The notes beneath the pieces were generated by a model that saw nothing but the letters and a program-made list of their open reading frames with translations, did not search any database and had not been told where the DNA came from. From the NCBI GenBank assembly GCA_001650955.1, contig LXYP01000008.1:51207-115206 (forward strand): 64,000 nt of DNA. The letters are read 5' to 3'. Below are positions 37,196 to 46,627 of this stretch, piece after piece. The position numbers and the translations under genes were made by a program. Numbering within the stretch: the stretch's first letter is position 1; each line of letters opens with the position of its first letter. Origin of the DNA: Sphingomonadales bacterium EhC05 (lineage in GTDB: Bacteria; Pseudomonadota; Alphaproteobacteria; Sphingomonadales; Sphingomonadaceae).

Positions 37196-38251
37196 ATGGA
37201 TATTTTGGATGTGAAAGATATCGCGCAGGGAATGCGCGGACAGGCGGAACATTGCCTCCGCAATGACGCGCCGGTGACCGCCTCGATCATCATCGCCCAA
37301 CTCGCACTGATGGACGGCACCACCGCCTGCGGCGAAAAAATCGCCCGCTGGACCGGAAAGCCGCTGGAAGATGCCATGCCGCTGCGCCTCACTGGCGGCC
37401 TGCATTATCTTTACCTCAGCGGCAAAGAACCTCGGCTAGCAGATATTTACGAAGGCCGGATCAACGATCAAGACAAGATTGATCAACTGATCGGAGCGGT
37501 CGTGGCTGACCATGATATGGACCTGCTGCCTTGGTTTGACAGCCCTCCCCAGACCAACGAGGCCGGCCGCTCAGCCAGTTTCATGGCTGGCCTATTGTGG
37601 CTGTCTGGCCGCATTGGTTCGCGATTCGAGCTGCTCGAACTCGGGGCGAGCGCCGGAGTGAACACGATGATGGCGCGCTACCATTATGATTTGAACGGAA
37701 TATTGGTCGGGTCGGAAGATTCTCCAATGCGGATCAAACCAGACTGGCGCGGCCCGCCTCCGCCAATGGCACCGGTCGACATTGTCAAATCCTCTGGCTG
37801 TGACCAGAACCCGATCGATCTCACTGACGACGAAACTGCCAGGCGGCTCAAGGGCTATATCTGGCCGGAAATGCCCGCTCGCTTCGAACGGATGGAAGCA
37901 GCCATCGCACTCGCCAAACTGGATCCTCCGCATGTGGTCAAAGCTGATGGTGCGGACTGGGTTGAGGATCAATTGACCCATCCGCAAGAAAATGGCGTGG
38001 CCCGCGTGCTGATGCATTCCATTGTCTGGCAATATCTTCCGCCGGAAGCCAAGGACCGGATTACAGTGGCGATGGAAAGGGCTGGCAAAAATGCGACGTC
38101 CGACAAACCTCTTGCCTGGATTTCACTCGAGACCAATCGCAAGACATTTAGTCACGAGCTTATCATCCGCTATTGGCCGGGCGGCGCAGAACCGGCATTG
38201 CTAGGCCGCGCCCATGCTCATGGCGCGTGGGTAGAGTGGATCGAGACTTAG
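37196..38251 (+). CDS. DUF2332-family protein
   Basis: A 351-residue protein matching DUF2332 in length and in its hallmark segments: LFELLELGASAGVNTMMARY-like sequence (here FELLELGASAGVNTMMARYH near 143-162) and the C-terminal LLGRAHAHGAWVEWI. The ELGASAGVN segment looks like a degenerate methyltransferase motif I, so a SAM-dependent fold is possible, but no activity is known to me. It is divergent from hisG and convergent with the cupin gene. Confidence 0.85.
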   Translation: MDILDVKDIAQGMRGQAEHCLRNDAPVTASIIIAQLALMDGTTACGEKIARWTGKPLEDAMPLRLTGGLHYLYLSGKEPRLADIYEGRINDQDKIDQLIGAVVADHDMDLLPWFDSPPQTNEAGRSASFMAGLLWLSGRIGSRFELLELGASAGVNTMMARYHYDLNGILVGSEDSPMRIKPDWRGPPPPMAPVDIVKSSGCDQNPIDLTDDETARRLKGYIWPEMPARFERMEAAIALAKLDPPHVVKADGADWVEDQLTHPQENGVARVLMHSIVWQYLPPEAKDRITVAMERAGKNATSDKPLAWISLETNRKTFSHELIIRYWPGGAEPALLGRAHAHGAWVEWIET

Positions 38252-38300
38252 GGCCTGAGTTTGAGGCAGCTCAATATTGCAATGGCTCGCGCTATGATCG

Positions 38301-38669
38301 TCAGATTCTATCTGGTTTTCTGACGGTTTTCTCGCTTATCACATTGCCGGTATTCAGAATCGATTTGGGTTCCAGCATCAGCACATGACATTCGTCGTCC
38401 AGCGCCTCCGGGCGATGTTCGATGCCATGCGGGATGATGATAAGTTCCCCTTCCCCGACATCCACATCTCCGGTGCGCAAACCCATGCGCATAGTTCCCC
38501 TGATCACCAGAAACAGCTCGTCTTCGTCCTCATGGTGATGCCAGTCAAACTTACCCTGAAATTTGGCAAGCTTCACCTGCATATCATTAATATCACCAGC
38601 GATTTTCGGCGACCAATGGTCCGAAAAACTGGAAAGGGCTTCTGCCAAATTGACCTTTTGCGGAGTCAC
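38301..38669 (-). CDS. Cupin-domain protein
   Basis: A 122-residue single-cupin protein. Cupin motif 1 reads WHHHEDEDELFLVIRGTMRM (about 43-62), with two or three histidines and a glutamate as likely metal ligands, and motif 2 reads LIIIPHGIEHRP (about 76-87). Small stand-alone cupins are often mannose-6-phosphate-isomerase-like or simple metal dioxygenases; the function here is not assigned. The start overlaps the bolA stop by four bases, so the two are co-expressed. Confidence 0.87.
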   Translation of the reverse strand: MTPQKVNLAEALSSFSDHWSPKIAGDINDMQVKLAKFQGKFDWHHHEDEDELFLVIRGTMRMGLRTGDVDVGEGELIIIPHGIEHRPEALDDECHVLMLEPKSILNTGNVISEKTVRKPDRI

Positions 38670-38941
38670 TCCCCCGGCGCCCTCGCCTTGATCGCCAGGG
38701 CGTGCACTTGCTCCTGCATCAGGTCACCCAGCGCCTTGTTGACCATCCGCTGGCGATTGAGGCGGGATTGGCCGGAAAATTCCGCGCATTCAATCTCAAC
38801 CGTGAAATGCGACTCGCCACTGCCATCATCTCCCGCATGGCCATGATGACTGGCGCTGTCGTTAATCACTTTCAGCGAAGTTGGCGAAAGTTCCGCGGAG
38901 AGGCGCTTTTCTATCTCGCTGTGGACTGGACCTTTGGGCAT
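38666..38941 (-). CDS. BolA-family protein
   Basis: A 91-residue BolA/IbaG-type protein that usually partners with monothiol glutaredoxins in Fe-S cluster handling. The sequence LKVINDSASHHGHAGDDGSG contains the conserved variable-loop histidines, followed by SHFTVEIECAEFSGQSRLNR and the C-terminal helix QMVNKALGDLM (R-Q-R-M-V-N-K-A-L). Its position next to the J-domain and cobS genes is conserved in many alphaproteobacteria. It overlaps the cupin gene. Confidence 0.92.
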   Translation of the reverse strand: MPKGPVHSEIEKRLSAELSPTSLKVINDSASHHGHAGDDGSGESHFTVEIECAEFSGQSRLNRQRMVNKALGDLMQEQVHALAIKARAPGE

Positions 38942-38996
38942 CGAATCTCCATATTGCTTGTTGGATTCGGACTATAACCATAAGCTCCAAGCCTGT

Positions 38997-39025
38997 CGAA
39001 CCGAAGGTCCAACATCTTCGGTTCG
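38997..39025. repeat. Perfect 10-bp inverted repeat in the bolA / J-domain divergent gap
   Basis: CGAACCGAAG and CTTCGGTTCG, separated by 9 bases, form a perfect hairpin or palindromic operator-like element within the 136-base region between two divergent genes. It has no adjacent T-run and lies between start codons, so it is not a terminator in the ordinary sense. It might be a single REP-like element (the flanking CCTGTCGAACCGAAGG resembles dispersed repeats known in sphingomonads) or a regulatory site. Confidence 0.55.
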
Positions 39026-39077
39026 CGGCGTAACATAAAGGAAAGACTGGCTTTTCCAAACCCAGCACCGACAGATT

Positions 39078-39689
39078 TTGACTGATACGCCCCCCAAAAG
39101 AAAACCAAATCGCTTTCATGGCCGCGTCGAAACCGAAGGCCAGCCGTGCGCCATCGAAGGTTGCAGGGAGTCGGGCGAGTTTCGTGCGCCGTCCATCTAT
39201 GGCGCCCGCCACAATTATGACGGACCTGGCGAATATCGCTGGCTGTGCCTCGCGCATGTGCGCGAATTTAATCAGAGCTATGATTATTTTCAGGGCATGG
39301 ACCAGGACCAGATATTCGCGTCCCAGCATCCGGTAAATAGTTGGGACTCGTCCCGCCGAATCTACGATGTGGGACCAAGCGTAGGCCCCGCATGGGCAGA
39401 TTTTTCCGATCCGCTGGATGCGATCGGAGCCAGATTTGCCGCCGGCATAAACCGCCGCCAGCATGTCGGACCAAGCATCTCCAACGCCGACCAGAAAGCG
39501 CTCGAGACGCTAGGGCTTGGCGAGGGTGCAGGCCAACCCATCACCCGGAGCGATATTCGCCGGGCTTACTCGGCACTGGTGCGGAAATATCACCCTGATC
39601 GCAACGGCGGCAACCGCAGCCATGAGAAACAGTTGGCAAATGTGATCGAGGCCTATACGCAGCTCAAGGATTCACCGGATTTTAGATAG
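39078..39689 (+). CDS. J-domain (DnaJ-like) protein
   Basis: A 203-residue protein with a C-terminal J domain (about 149-201): RSDIRRAYSALVRKYHPDRN contains the HPD tripeptide essential for stimulating Hsp70 ATPase. The N-terminal part has CAIEGCRESGEFRAP and RWLCLAHVREFNQSYDYF, a conserved cysteine-containing segment of this alphaproteobacterial family (the bolA-cobS neighbour). The frame has no good ATG; TTG at 39078 is the first usable start, or ATT just before it. It lies 53 bases before cobS and is probably cotranscribed. Confidence 0.87.
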   Translation: MTDTPPKRKPNRFHGRVETEGQPCAIEGCRESGEFRAPSIYGARHNYDGPGEYRWLCLAHVREFNQSYDYFQGMDQDQIFASQHPVNSWDSSRRIYDVGPSVGPAWADFSDPLDAIGARFAAGINRRQHVGPSISNADQKALETLGLGEGAGQPITRSDIRRAYSALVRKYHPDRNGGNRSHEKQLANVIEAYTQLKDSPDFR

Positions 39690-39742
39690 TGGCTTGCCCA
39701 TTCCCCATTCCATAGGGAATCGCTGAGTTTTAAAGGACGAAC

Positions 39743-40732
39743 ATGACTGATATACCAAATACCCACCCCAATGGCAGCGGCGAGACAATATTGGATGCAC
39801 CGGATCTTACCGTTGATGCGCGCGAAATGTTTGGCATCGATCTCGACATGCAAATTCCCGCCTTCAGCGAGAAAGATGAGCGCGTACCGGATCTGGATCC
39901 CGCCTATGTATTTGACCAGGATACGACAGCAGCCATTTTGGCCGGCTTTGCCTTCAATCGCCGCGTCATGGTTCAAGGCTTTCATGGCACCGGAAAATCA
40001 ACGCATATCGAACAAGTGGCCGCGCGCCTGAACTGGCCATGTATCCGGATCAATCTGGATGCCCATATCAGCCGGATTGATCTGGTTGGTCGCGATGCAA
40101 TTGTCCTCAAAGACGGGCAGCAGATCACCGAATTCCGCGAAGGCCTGTTGCCCTGGGCGCTGCAAACCCCGACCGCGCTGGTATTTGACGAATATGATGC
40201 GGGCCGTCCCGACGTGATGTTCGTGATCCAGCGGGTGCTGGAAGCCGAAGGCAAGCTGACATTGCTCGACCAGAATCGAGTCATTCGCCCCAATCCAAAT
40301 TTCCGTCTATTTGCAACCGCGAACACTGTTGGCCTGGGTGACACAAGCGGCCTCTACCACGGTACACAGCAGATCAACCAAGGCCAGATGGACCGTTGGA
40401 ATATCGTTGTTACACTGAACTATCTGCCCGCGGCAACCGAAGCACAAGTCATCCTGTCCAAGGTTCCCGACGCGGGTGATCAGACGGTGACGAATATGAT
40501 CAAGGTGGCCGAACTGACGCGCCAGGGCTTCGTCAACGGCGATATATCCACGGTGATGAGTCCGCGAACCGTGATCAGCTGGGCGCAAAATGCCGCTATC
40601 TTCAATAATACCGGCTTCGCCTTCCGTCTCAGCTTCCTCAACAAATGTGACGATGCAGAACGGATGCTGGTCGCCGAATATTATCAACGGGTATTTGGGG
40701 AAGATTTACCTGAGAGCGTTGTCGGAGTTTAA
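39743..40732 (+). CDS. cobS: CobS, AAA+ ATPase of the aerobic cobaltochelatase type
   Basis: A 329-residue MoxR-like AAA+ ATPase. Walker A is GFHGTGKST (79-87), Walker [11 protein letters not shown] (145-154), sensor 1 [11 protein letters not shown]; the N-terminal [19 protein letters not shown] is the CobS-specific N-region. With CobT and the large subunit CobN it inserts cobalt into hydrogenobyrinate diamide. CobN and other cob genes are absent here, and cobT is 2.9 kb away, so whether it truly serves B12 synthesis is uncertain. Confidence 0.93.
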   Translation: MTDIPNTHPNGSGETILDAPDLTVDAREMFGIDLDMQIPAFSEKDERVPDLDPAYVFDQDTTAAILAGFAFNRRVMVQGFHGTGKSTHIEQVAARLNWPCIRINLDAHISRIDLVGRDAIVLKDGQQITEFREGLLPWALQTPTALVFDEYDAGRPDVMFVIQRVLEAEGKLTLLDQNRVIRPNPNFRLFATANTVGLGDTSGLYHGTQQINQGQMDRWNIVVTLNYLPAATEAQVILSKVPDAGDQTVTNMIKVAELTRQGFVNGDISTVMSPRTVISWAQNAAIFNNTGFAFRLSFLNKCDDAERMLVAEYYQRVFGEDLPESVVGV

Positions 40733-40739
40733 GCTTCGC

Positions 40740-41078
40740 TTAGCTAGAACTGGCGCAGCTGATACAAAGCGGTGCTTCCGGCTGAGCCGCCAAGCGCGCA
40801 GGCGCAATAGCTTGGCCGCATTTGCTGCACTGACCGTAGCTGCCATTGTCTATTCGGGTGATGGCGGCTTCGATCTGGGCCAGTTCATGGTCGAACACAG
40901 CCTCTTTGCCTTCCAATACTTCATCCTGCTCGCGCTCGGTGGCCTGATCCGCAAAACCCTTGCTGTGCGAACTCTGCAGTTCGGCTTCCACCCGTCCCAG
41001 TCGCGCGTGTAACTCGCTCCGGCGGCTGTCCAGCTGCTCTCGCAATATTGCCAGCTTGGCGTTTTCTTGCGCGGTCAT
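40740..41078 (-). CDS. DksA/TraR-family zinc-finger protein
   Basis: A 112-residue DksA/TraR C4-type protein. A coiled-coil N-terminal half (1-75) is followed by the zinc finger CSKCGQAIAPARLAAQPEAP with ligands C84, C87, C105 and C108. Full DksA has about 150 residues and DXXDXA at the coiled-coil tip; neither length nor tip motif is present, so it is a short homologue that may bind the RNA polymerase secondary channel. It overlaps the upstream DUF465 gene by four bases and is convergent with cobS. Confidence 0.87.
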   Translation of the reverse strand: MTAQENAKLAILREQLDSRRSELHARLGRVEAELQSSHSKGFADQATEREQDEVLEGKEAVFDHELAQIEAAITRIDNGSYGQCSKCGQAIAPARLAAQPEAPLCISCASSS

Positions 41079-41320
41079 GCCGTGGTCGCCTTGATCATCT
41101 GACCAATTTCGTCAAGCATCGCCAAACGCTGCTTTTTCAAGTCTTCAAATCTATCATCGGACGATGGCTCGACACCCGTTTCAATGCGATGAATTTCGCG
41201 ATTGATGCCATGATAGCGGTCGGAAAGCTTCTGAAAATGACCATTGTCAAGCTTGAGCTGATGCAGAATATCACCGTCATCCGGAAACACGTCGTGCAGT
41301 TCATGAGGCGTATGTGACAT
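41075..41320 (-). CDS. YdcH/DUF465-family small protein
   Basis: An 81-residue helical protein with the family pattern MSHTPHELHDVFPDDGDILH, then HFQKLSDRYHGINREIHRIE and DLKKQRLAMLDEIGQMI. The longer frame begins at 41401, but homology starts at the ATG at 41320, and AGGA lies 6 bases upstream of it, so this start is chosen. The function of the family is not known. It is coupled to the dksA-like gene. Confidence 0.88.
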   Translation of the reverse strand: MSHTPHELHDVFPDDGDILHQLKLDNGHFQKLSDRYHGINREIHRIETGVEPSSDDRFEDLKKQRLAMLDEIGQMIKATTA

Positions 41321-41469
41321 TTCAATTCCTATCATTTTGACCGGCCGGAAGACATTTCCAATCAGATGCATGATTCTAGCTTCGGGCATCCCGCCCGACA
41401 TTGATTTGAGTCAATCATCGAGCATTTCCACTCGCCAAAGCCGTGTTATTATAGTAATACAGTTGAAAG

Positions 41470-43596
41470 ATGTTAGACCGAAGCTCAAATCCCGATCCAG
41501 CACGCCGATGGTATTGGCCTTTCGGACGCCGCGAACAGCCGGAAACGGTATTTTACGAACCCTATGGCCGCGCGATTCCGCCACATATTGACGAACCGCT
41601 CGCGCCGCTTAAAAAACCGCGCGGGAAATGGTGGTGGTTCAGCCGAACTGTGGCAGTGGCGATCTTTCTCTTCATCCTGCTCGTGGCCTATTTGGCGATC
41701 ACCGCACCGCTGTCAAAGTCGCTCCAGCCGATCGTGCCTCCTCAAATCACTTTGTTGACCGCCGATGGTCAGCCGATTGCTCGCAACGGTGCGGTCGTCG
41801 AAGATCCTGTGCAGATTGCGGACCTTCCCGACCATGTCACCCAGGCTTTTCTCGCGATTGAAGACCGGCGTTTCTATTCTCATTGGGGCATTGATCCACG
41901 CGGGCTGGCGCGTGCGCTGTGGAGCAACATCAGCGGCAATGGCATGACTCAGGGTGGCAGCACGATCACCCAGCAGCTTGCGAAAACCACATTTCTTACA
42001 CCCGAACGCAGTTTAACGCGGAAGGCCCGAGAAATGTTCATCGCTTTCTGGCTCGAATCATGGCTGACCAAGGACGAAATATTGGAACGCTATCTTTCCA
42101 ACGTCTATTTTGGCGACAATGTTTACGGTCTGCGTGCCGCATCGCTCCATTATTATTATCGTCAACCGGAAAATCTCAAACTGGAACAGGCGATCGTTTT
42201 GGCCGGCCTTGTACAGGCTCCTTCCCGGCTTGCGCCGACCCGCAACCCGGAACTTGCCGCCAAGCGGGCTGATCTGGTGAAACGGGCGATGGTGAGCACC
42301 GGCTATCTGACGCAAGACGATGCCGACCGTCTTGGAACCCCGCCTCTTGATGTTCGCGCCAAAAACACGGTTCCGACCGGCACGTACTTCGCAGACTGGG
42401 CGATGCCGCAGGCCCGCGCGCTGACCGATATGAGCTACGAAAAGCTGACCCTGACCACAACGCTGGACTCGCGCTTGCAGGATATTGCACGGCAAGTCGT
42501 CGGACGCGCGCCACTCGGGGACGCGCAAATTGCGCTCGTCGCGATGAAACCGGATGGAGAGGTGGTCGCGATGATCGGCGGCAAGGATTACGCAAAATCA
42601 TCCTTCAACCGCGTCACCCAGGCGCGGCGCCAGCCCGGATCGACATTCAAACTATTCGTCTGGCTCGCCGCATTGCGCGCCGATATGAGGCCGGATGATA
42701 TGATTGAAGACACGCCAATCACCAAAGGCGGCTATCTTCCGAAAAATTCAGGCGAGAAATATCGTGGCGAGATCACGATCAAACAAGCCTTCGCCCGATC
42801 CAGCAATGTTGCTGCCGTGCGCCTGTTCGGTAAGGTTGGTGACAAGGCCGTCATCCGCGAGGCCCGCAATCTGGGTGTCCAATCCCAACTGGCGGAAGAT
42901 GATCCGAGTCTCGCGCTAGGGACTTCGACCATGACATTGATCGAATTGACGGCTGCTTATGCGGGGGTGGCGGGCAACAGTTGGCCGGTCGAACCCTATG
43001 CGTTCAAGAAAGAAACGCAAAGCTGGACCGAATGGCTATTCGATTGGCCGGGACGTTATGGCTCCAACACCCATGAACGGATGGAGGATATGCTTCGCTC
43101 GGCGGTCAATGAGGGCACTGGACGGCAAGCGACGCTTCCCATCCCAAATTATGGCAAAACCGGAACCAGTCAGAATAACCGCGATGCGCTGTTCGTCGGC
43201 TATGCTGGTGAAGGCGAGGACCGTTTGGTTGTCGGCATCTGGCTCGGCAATGATGACAATACGCCGCTGAAGGGGATTTATGGCGGCGGATTGCCAGCCC
43301 GGATCTGGAAAGACTTCATGCGGCAAGCGATTCTAGGTTCCAAGCCAGCCGCAGCCACTGAGCCTGCCAAAAGACCCGATCCCGAAGGCCCGGTTCAACC
43401 GCTCGATTTGCCGGAAGTCCCCGTGATGCCCGATATTCCAATCGACATGGGAGATGCAGAGGTTCGGATCAACGGCAGAGACGGTGTTACCCTGTCAACC
43501 GAGATTGGCGGAATTCCAATCGATCTCAAGGTGGATGGAGAAGGCCTTTCGGTGGAACCGCGCCGCAATCGTCGCCAACCATCCAATGATCGATAA
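41470..43596 (+). CDS. Bifunctional penicillin-binding protein 1A-type (GT51 + transpeptidase)
   Basis: A 708-residue class A PBP. A membrane helix at about 55-77 (FSRTVAVAIFLFILLVAYLA) anchors a periplasmic glycosyltransferase 51 domain with the catalytic EDRRFYSHWGIDPRGLARAL (about 133-152) and MTQGGSTITQQLAK. The transpeptidase domain has SxxK in QPGSTFKLFVW (about 391), SSN near 440 and KTGTSQNN near 562. It builds and cross-links peptidoglycan. The C-terminus is a proline-rich tail. It is placed between cobS and cobT on the same strand. Confidence 0.94.
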   Translation: MLDRSSNPDPARRWYWPFGRREQPETVFYEPYGRAIPPHIDEPLAPLKKPRGKWWWFSRTVAVAIFLFILLVAYLAITAPLSKSLQPIVPPQITLLTADGQPIARNGAVVEDPVQIADLPDHVTQAFLAIEDRRFYSHWGIDPRGLARALWSNISGNGMTQGGSTITQQLAKTTFLTPERSLTRKAREMFIAFWLESWLTKDEILERYLSNVYFGDNVYGLRAASLHYYYRQPENLKLEQAIVLAGLVQAPSRLAPTRNPELAAKRADLVKRAMVSTGYLTQDDADRLGTPPLDVRAKNTVPTGTYFADWAMPQARALTDMSYEKLTLTTTLDSRLQDIARQVVGRAPLGDAQIALVAMKPDGEVVAMIGGKDYAKSSFNRVTQARRQPGSTFKLFVWLAALRADMRPDDMIEDTPITKGGYLPKNSGEKYRGEITIKQAFARSSNVAAVRLFGKVGDKAVIREARNLGVQSQLAEDDPSLALGTSTMTLIELTAAYAGVAGNSWPVEPYAFKKETQSWTEWLFDWPGRYGSNTHERMEDMLRSAVNEGTGRQATLPIPNYGKTGTSQNNRDALFVGYAGEGEDRLVVGIWLGNDDNTPLKGIYGGGLPARIWKDFMRQAILGSKPAAATEPAKRPDPEGPVQPLDLPEVPVMPDIPIDMGDAEVRINGRDGVTLSTEIGGIPIDLKVDGEGLSVEPRRNRRQPSNDR

Positions 43597-43675
43597 ACCA
43601 GCTGCTGCCCCTAGTAAAAAAGCTTGCATTTAGCCCTTTGATTCCCCGCCACTTTCCGCTTAAAGCTCGGTCCCT

Positions 43676-45499
43676 ATGGCTGATCGTTCCCGACTTGATG
43701 AATTGAAAGATGTGCTGGGCGGCGCTGCGCGCGCTATGGCACATGAACCCGAAGTAGAGCTGGCTTATACAGCCGAAGCCCCCAAGCAATCCGGTCAGCA
43801 TCTGAAGGTGCCCATGCCGGCCCGCGACCTGCCGCCCGAACAAGTCGCTCAGGCACGCGGATTTGCTGATAGTTTTGCGTTGAAGCTGCGCCATCATAAT
43901 GAAGCGATGCATCGCAAAAACGCCCCGCAGGAAGCGGTTGCGAAAGCCTGTTTTGATGCCTTGGAGCAAGTGCGCACCGACGCCTTGGGATCACGCAATA
44001 TGGCGGGTGCCAAAGATAATTTGAACGCTGCGATGGAAATGCGCATGCGGTCAGACCCGATTTCACGGGCGCAAAATCGCGACGAAGTTCCGATTTCCAC
44101 CGCGCTGGCTCTGCTCGCGCGCGAAAAACTGACCGGAGAAGCACCGCCGGAAGGCACCCGCAAAGGCCTCGACATGCTACGCGAGTGGATCGAGGAAGGC
44201 GCTGGCGCGGACCTCGATGGCCTGAACCTGACGCTGGATGATCAGGACAGTTTTGCGAAATTATCGACTCAATTGTTACAGCATCTGCATCTGATCGACA
44301 GCGATGATGACAGCTCAGATGCCGATGATAATGAAGAAGATTCGGACGATGATAGCGACGATCAGGACGAGGACGGTGCTGATGACGAAGCGACCGGCGA
44401 TCAGGGCCAGTCGGAAATGCGCTCCGACCAGAGCGAAGATGATGCGCAGGAAAGCGAGAGCGAGTTAAACGCCGACGATCTGGAAGAAGGCGCCGAAGAG
44501 GAAATGGGCGATTCTGGCGACGAAGGCATGATGCCCGTGCGCCCCAACCGCCCGATGTCCGATCTGCCCTCAGGCTTTGACTATACCGCCTGGAACGAAA
44601 AATATGATGAGGTTATCAGCGCCACCGAGCTCTGTGATGAGGAGGAACTGACCCGGCTTCGTGCATTTCTTGATCAGCAACTGATGAGCCTGCAAGGAGC
44701 CGTGACCAAACTTGCCAATCGCCTGCAGCGTCGCCTGATGGCGCAACAAAACCGCAGCTGGGATTTTGATCAGGAAGAAGGCATGCTCGACGCTGCTCGC
44801 CTTGCCCGTGTGGTCAGCAATCCGTCCCACAGCCTGTCTTACAAGATCGAGCGTGAGACCGATTTCCGCGATACCGTCGTGACGCTGCTGATCGACAATA
44901 GCGGTTCGATGCGCGGACGGCCAATCTCCATCGCAGCGATTAGCGCCGACATCATGGCACGCACGCTGGAGCGCTGCGGCGTCAAAACCGAAATACTGGG
45001 CTTTACCACCCGCGCATGGAAGGGCGGACAAACCCGCGAGGACTGGCTGGCCGCAGATCGGCCCGCCAACCCGGGACGCCTGAACGACCTGCGCCATATT
45101 GTTTACAAGAAAGCCGACGAACCCTGGCGGCACGCCAGGAAAAACCTCGGGCTGATGATGCGCGAAGGCCTGCTCAAAGAGAATATCGATGGCGAAGCCC
45201 TGCTCTGGGCCCATAGCCGATTGATCGCGCGTCCCGAAGAACGCCGGATATTGATGGTGATCTCCGACGGCGCGCCCGTCGATGACAGCACTTTGTCGGT
45301 CAATCATGGCGCCTATCTCGAAAACCACCTGCGCAAGGTGATCGAATGGATTGAAAGCCGCTCGCCAGTGCAACTGGTGGCTATTGGCATCGGGCATGAC
45401 GTGACACGCTATTATAAGAAAGCGGTCACCATCATGGACGCCGAGCAACTCGGCGGCACGATGGTCGAGCAATTGGCCGGGTTGTTCGACGAAGACTGA
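43676..45499 (+). CDS. cobT: CobT, VWA-domain subunit of the aerobic cobaltochelatase type
   Basis: A 607-residue protein with an N-terminal helical region, a long acidic Asp/Glu/Ser-rich linker (about 204-285), the conserved [20 protein letters not shown] segment, and a C-terminal von Willebrand A domain with MIDAS motif [11 protein letters not shown] (about 402-412) and [12 protein letters not shown]. It is the partner of CobS in a MoxR/VWA-type chelatase complex. The length and the acidic linker agree with known CobT proteins. Confidence 0.93.
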   Translation: MADRSRLDELKDVLGGAARAMAHEPEVELAYTAEAPKQSGQHLKVPMPARDLPPEQVAQARGFADSFALKLRHHNEAMHRKNAPQEAVAKACFDALEQVRTDALGSRNMAGAKDNLNAAMEMRMRSDPISRAQNRDEVPISTALALLAREKLTGEAPPEGTRKGLDMLREWIEEGAGADLDGLNLTLDDQDSFAKLSTQLLQHLHLIDSDDDSSDADDNEEDSDDDSDDQDEDGADDEATGDQGQSEMRSDQSEDDAQESESELNADDLEEGAEEEMGDSGDEGMMPVRPNRPMSDLPSGFDYTAWNEKYDEVISATELCDEEELTRLRAFLDQQLMSLQGAVTKLANRLQRRLMAQQNRSWDFDQEEGMLDAARLARVVSNPSHSLSYKIERETDFRDTVVTLLIDNSGSMRGRPISIAAISADIMARTLERCGVKTEILGFTTRAWKGGQTREDWLAADRPANPGRLNDLRHIVYKKADEPWRHARKNLGLMMREGLLKENIDGEALLWAHSRLIARPEERRILMVISDGAPVDDSTLSVNHGAYLENHLRKVIEWIESRSPVQLVAIGIGHDVTRYYKKAVTIMDAEQLGGTMVEQLAGLFDED

Positions 45500-45501
45500 T
45501 T

Positions 45502-45951
45502 TTGACGCTTTCAGATACAGTCCGGTATTTGCACCTACCTTCGGGTTCAAATCCACCTATTTTGAAAGAGATGCCGTCCAAGTTTGTGGTCATTATTCAG
45601 GATGTTGTAAGCGAAGAATGGAGAGATACGATCAGTGATTGGATCGTCAATTCTGGCTGTCTTTATATGATGGCTTGGGGTAATGACTGTTCAAAATGGG
45701 ATGATAGCGTTGACTTTGCAAATCTCAGCAAACATGACTTTGGTGATATCCCTGACGAAAATTCCGTGATGACGACTTGGCACGAAAAAGAGCCTCTTAG
45801 TGACGTGTTCTGGTACAGTAAATTCTGCGCGAATGATCCGGCCATAAAGTTAGAAAAGACAATAATACTTGATATTTTCGAACATGATCGGAAATCTGAA
45901 ATATTGAAGAAATTTGAACATTCAATCGCAGCCGACAAAATTGGAGAATAA
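45502..45951 (+). CDS. Uncharacterised small protein, DUF7684-like (tentative)
   Basis: Up to 149 residues, starting at TTG 45502 or more probably at ATG 45571 (MPSKFVVIIQDVVSEEW, 126 residues). Conserved-looking motifs are WIVNSGCLYMMAWGNDCSKW, then DIPDENSVMTTWHEKEPLSD and VFWYSKFCAND; from memory they fit a small family of unknown function, which I cannot check. No signal peptide or membrane helix. The gene is visibly more A+T-rich than its neighbours (many aaa, ttt, gat codons), and it sits between cobT and a nitroreductase gene with 2- and 4-base gaps, suggesting a recent insertion. Confidence 0.7.
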   Translation: MTLSDTVRYLHLPSGSNPPILKEMPSKFVVIIQDVVSEEWRDTISDWIVNSGCLYMMAWGNDCSKWDDSVDFANLSKHDFGDIPDENSVMTTWHEKEPLSDVFWYSKFCANDPAIKLEKTIILDIFEHDRKSEILKKFEHSIAADKIGE

Positions 45952-45955
45952 TGAA

Positions 45956-46627
45956 ATGAACGTATCCGAAGCTGTGACGTCCCGCCGGTCCGTGCGGCAA
46001 TTTCTGGACAAGCCGGTCGACCGATCCGTTCTCGAGCGCGTGCTGGAAACCGCGCAGCGCTCACCTTCGGGCGGCAACACCCAGCCGTGGAATGCTGTCG
46101 TTGTCGGCGGAGACGAACTCACTCGTATCGCAGACGCGATCAAGGCCAAAGTGCCCGCGGCGCCGATGGGCGAGAATATGGAATATGAAATCTATCCCAA
46201 GGATCTCGATGGCCGCTATGAAGCGCAGCGCCGCGCGGTCGGCAAAGGCATGTTCGACGCCGTTGGACTGGAGCGCGGAGATAGCGCCGGGCGGATCGCA
46301 CAGATGGCGAAAAACTGGGATAGCTTCGGCGCGCCTGTGCAATTGTTCACCTATACCAAAAAATATATGGGCCCGCCGCAATGGTCGGACATGGGCATGT
46401 GGCTGCAAACCGTCATGCTTTTGCTTCGCGAAGAAGGACTGGACAGCTGCTCGCAGGAAATCTGGGCGATGTATGGCACCTATATGCGCGAGCTGCTTGG
46501 CATTGGCGATGATTATGTCTTCTTTTGCGGGATGGCGATCGGCTATCGCGATCCCGAAGCCCCGATCAATGGATTCGATGTTCCCCGCGTGGCTCTGACT
46601 GAAAATGTAAAATTTTTGGGCCTTTAG
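45956..46627 (+). CDS. Nitroreductase-family flavoprotein
   Basis: A 223-residue FMN-dependent nitroreductase. The N-terminal RRSVRQFLDKPVDRSVLERV and SPSGGNTQPWNAVVV (about 39-53) form the phosphate-binding and flavin loops, and the C-terminal FFCGMAIGYRDPEAPIN is typical. The start at 45956 is used because GGAG lies at a suitable distance and the family motif begins a few residues later; a longer frame from 45914 adds 14 unconserved residues. The substrate (quinone, nitroaromatic or other) is unknown. Confidence 0.92.
   Translation: MNVSEAVTSRRSVRQFLDKPVDRSVLERVLETAQRSPSGGNTQPWNAVVVGGDELTRIADAIKAKVPAAPMGENMEYEIYPKDLDGRYEAQRRAVGKGMFDAVGLERGDSAGRIAQMAKNWDSFGAPVQLFTYTKKYMGPPQWSDMGMWLQTVMLLLREEGLDSCSQEIWAMYGTYMRELLGIGDDYVFFCGMAIGYRDPEAPINGFDVPRVALTENVKFLGL

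Noticed and set aside
39118..39336. ATG at 39118 as an alternative start near the J-domain gene
   Set aside because: It is in another frame from the J-domain coding sequence and yields a short antifamily peptide.
44570..45556. A 328-codon minus-strand frame opposite cobT
   Set aside because: It is antisense to the conserved CobT VWA domain and shows no recognisable protein pattern.
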